A DNA stretch of 64,000 nt from Tridacna crocea (taxonomy: Eukaryota; Mollusca; Bivalvia; Cardiida; Cardiidae): assembly GCA_943736015.1 (NCBI GenBank), contig OX031058.1, positions 15,711,001 through 15,775,000 of the forward strand. The letters are read 5' to 3'. The notes below the pieces were generated by a model. That model ran no database searches, was not told where the DNA came from, and saw only the letters and a program-made list of their open reading frames with translations. The position numbers were made by a program, and so were the translations under genes. Shown here piece after piece: positions 62,410 to 64,000 of the stretch; the stretch's first letter is position 1; every line of letters begins with the position of its first letter.

Positions 62410-62550
62410 TTTGTTTCTGGAAGGATAGAAAACATTGTTAGAATAGGAGAAGATACCGGTTACCAGCATTATCTCCCTTTTCAAACAATATTTTCAAGGG
62501 GCTTCTTCCTCGGGGTCGTTAAAACTCGGGATTGTGTGGTAAAGATTTAA
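62406..62550 (-). mobile_element. P1 MITE, hairpin and A half
   Basis: TTTCTGGAAGGATAGAAAAC to GTGGTAAAGATTTAA. Confidence 0.7.
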
Positions 62551-62599
62551 ACTCTTTACCTGATAAGAAAAACGTGTCAGAAAAATTTGCAGATGTGAA

Positions 62600-62809
62600 T
62601 TAACCCATTACCACACAATCAATACTTTTGATGACCCTGAGAAAGAAGCCTTTAGAAAACATTGTGGTAACCACCATTTTCTCCTTTTCCCACAATGTTT
62701 TCTACCCTTCACAAAACAAATTTCAAATTTTAAGTCACTTTTATCTCGTCATCTGCAAATGATTTCGATTTGGACTATCCAAAAATTCTGTCGTTTGGTA
62801 AAGGGTTAA
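62600..62809 (+). mobile_element. P1 MITE, left hairpin arm deleted
   Basis: TTAA-bounded; AACATTGTGGTAACCACC shows the arm loss. Confidence 0.85.
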
Positions 62810-63187
62810 ATTTGGCTAGAATGACAGCATTTACCTTTCACAAGGTAGAAAACATGGCTAGAAAAAAAACAGAAAACTATGTTAACCAATCTTTTCTCCT
62901 CCGACGACAATATTTTCATACCCTGTCTTCTAGTGAAAAAAATCATGCATTTGCTTGGCAGATGGTTAGAGTTTCTTGTGCACGAAACAAAGGAAAGCCA
63001 AAAAAAGTAAATAGAAAAACTGAGGTACAAAGCTTGTCACAAATGTATTAGCCTGTTAAATGCCCATCAAAATTACAGTGGCTTCTGCTAATGGAGTAGA
63101 TAAAGATTAGGTTGCACTGATCTACACTGCCTCATAAAAGATTCATAAATTCCATCTAAAGCCTATAAAATCAACAAGAAACACTTT
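62810..63187. other. Unassigned, with faint P1 traces
   Basis: CAAGGTAGAAAACATGGC suggests an old MITE; the 93-codon open frame here is not convincing. Confidence 0.35.
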
Positions 63188-63416
63188 TTAACCCATTACC
63201 ACACAATCCCTACTTTTGACGCCCCTGAGAAAGAAGTCTTTTGAAAACACTGTGGGAAAAGGAGAAAATGCTGGTAACCAGCATTTTCTTCTTTTCCCAC
63301 AGTGTTTTCTACCCTTCCCTGAACAAATTTCAATTTTTTGGTCACCTTTATTTTGTCATCTGCAAATGCTTTCAATTTGGACCAGTCTAAATTTTTCACG
63401 TGAGGTAATGGGTTAA
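63188..63416 (+). mobile_element. P1 MITE, near-consensus
   Basis: TTAA-bounded; shares the right TTAA with an inverted neighbour. Confidence 0.92.
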
Positions 63417-63641
63417 CTCTTTACCAAACAACAAAATTTTAGACTGGTCCAAATTGGAAGCTCTTGCAGAAAACCAAACTGACAAAACTCAAAATTTGAA
63501 ATCTGTTTTTAACGGGATAGAAAACATTGTGGGAAAAAGAGAAAATGCTGGTAACCAGCATTTTCTCCTTTTCCCACAATGTTTTCGAAAGGCTTTTATC
63601 TCAGGGTTGTAAAAACCAGAGATTGTTTGGCAAAGGCTTAA
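63413..63641 (-). mobile_element. P1 MITE
   Basis: TTAA at both ends; hairpin of the GCTGGTAACCAGC type. Confidence 0.9.
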
Positions 63642-63679
63642 TGTCCATCATTACTACCTTTTCAACATCTTCAGTATTT

Positions 63680-63809
63680 AGCATTTCTCCTTTTCCAACA
63701 ATGTTTTCTACCATTTTCTCAAGACAAATCACATTATTTCTACCAAAGTTAGTTTTGTCAACAAAATGCTTTTGACAAAACTAAGATTTTGTTGCCTGGT
63801 ATAGAGTTA
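63680..63809 (+). mobile_element. P1 MITE, right half
   Basis: GCATTTCTCCTTTTCC to CTGGTATAGAGTTAC. Confidence 0.6.
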
Positions 63810-63924
63810 CGACGAAGAAGCTCAATTTAAAACCTGTTCAAATAGTTTTAGCATTTATAGAAAACATACCAATTATTCTTCTTTTTCAAACAATCTTCAA
63901 AGCCCTCTTCCTAAGAGTTGTCTA

Positions 63925-64000
63925 ATTTTTACCAAAAAATTCGAATTTTAATAACCTTGAAAGGAAAGGCTTTTTAAAAGACTGTGTGAAAAGGAGAAAA
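63925..64000 (+). mobile_element. P1 MITE cut by the window end
   Basis: TTTTTACCAAAAAATTCG, AAGGAAAGGC and the start of the hairpin; continues beyond the window. Confidence 0.6.

Overview
This is a eukaryotic window of animal nuclear DNA, AT-rich and packed with repeats. I infer a bivalve mollusc. The main reason is a set of Helitron-like elements with tandem cores of about 156-161 bp, ACGG/GACG microsatellite tails and terminal hairpins, which match the pearl/HINE-type elements described from bivalves. There are also tRNA-derived SINEs and a dense swarm of short TTAA-flanked MITEs. The species cannot be named from sequence alone.

One gene is recognisable and it appears complete: a legumain (asparaginyl endopeptidase, peptidase family C13) on the minus strand, coding from 39915 (ATG) down to 341 (stop). 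I assembled it by eye as 13 coding exons with GT-AG boundaries and compatible phases. The result is 1308 nt encoding 435 residues, close to the 433 of human legumain. It has a signal peptide, the caspase-like C13 catalytic domain (N49, H151, C192) and the C-terminal prodomain with its four cysteines. Just upstream of the ATG are two tandem TCACATGA boxes, the type bound by MITF/TFE factors, which control lysosomal genes.

The most interesting observation is that the exon carrying the catalytic histidine is present twice: 5A at 25125-25200 and 5B at 18002-18077. Both copies are exactly 76 nt, have the same phase, have intact splice sites and encode the same [15 protein letters not shown] core. 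They differ at the edges, where DDF is replaced by TKR. Using both exons or skipping both gives an immediate TGA stop, so the arrangement is that of a mutually exclusive exon pair that would change the surroundings of a protease active site.

Layout: 1-341 is downstream of the gene. 341-39915 is the legumain gene, with introns of about 0.8 to 10.5 kb filled with repeats. 39916-40010 is the proximal promoter. 40011-64000 is upstream or intergenic DNA in which I found no convincing exon, only repeats and unassigned sequence.

The repeats are mainly: (1) about 100 copies or fragments of a ~228 bp TTAA MITE family (subfamilies P1-P4 here) with a ~55 bp near-perfect central hairpin; the TTAA target and CCC-starting termini suggest piggyBac superfamily mobilisation; (2) Helitron/Helentron-like elements A-F; (3) one ~1.0 kb mariner/IS630-like element with a decayed transposase fragment; (4) smaller TIR families named Q, R, S and T here; (5) SINEs. 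Many are nested, and several insertions can be read against an uninterrupted copy, which confirms their target-site duplications.

Most of the many short open reading frames are translations of the MITE hairpin and are not genes. Family letters are local labels. For the MITEs, plus means the CACACAATCC/AAGAAGCC end (A-end) is on the left; minus means the ACGACAAAATTTTAGAC end (B-end) is on the left.
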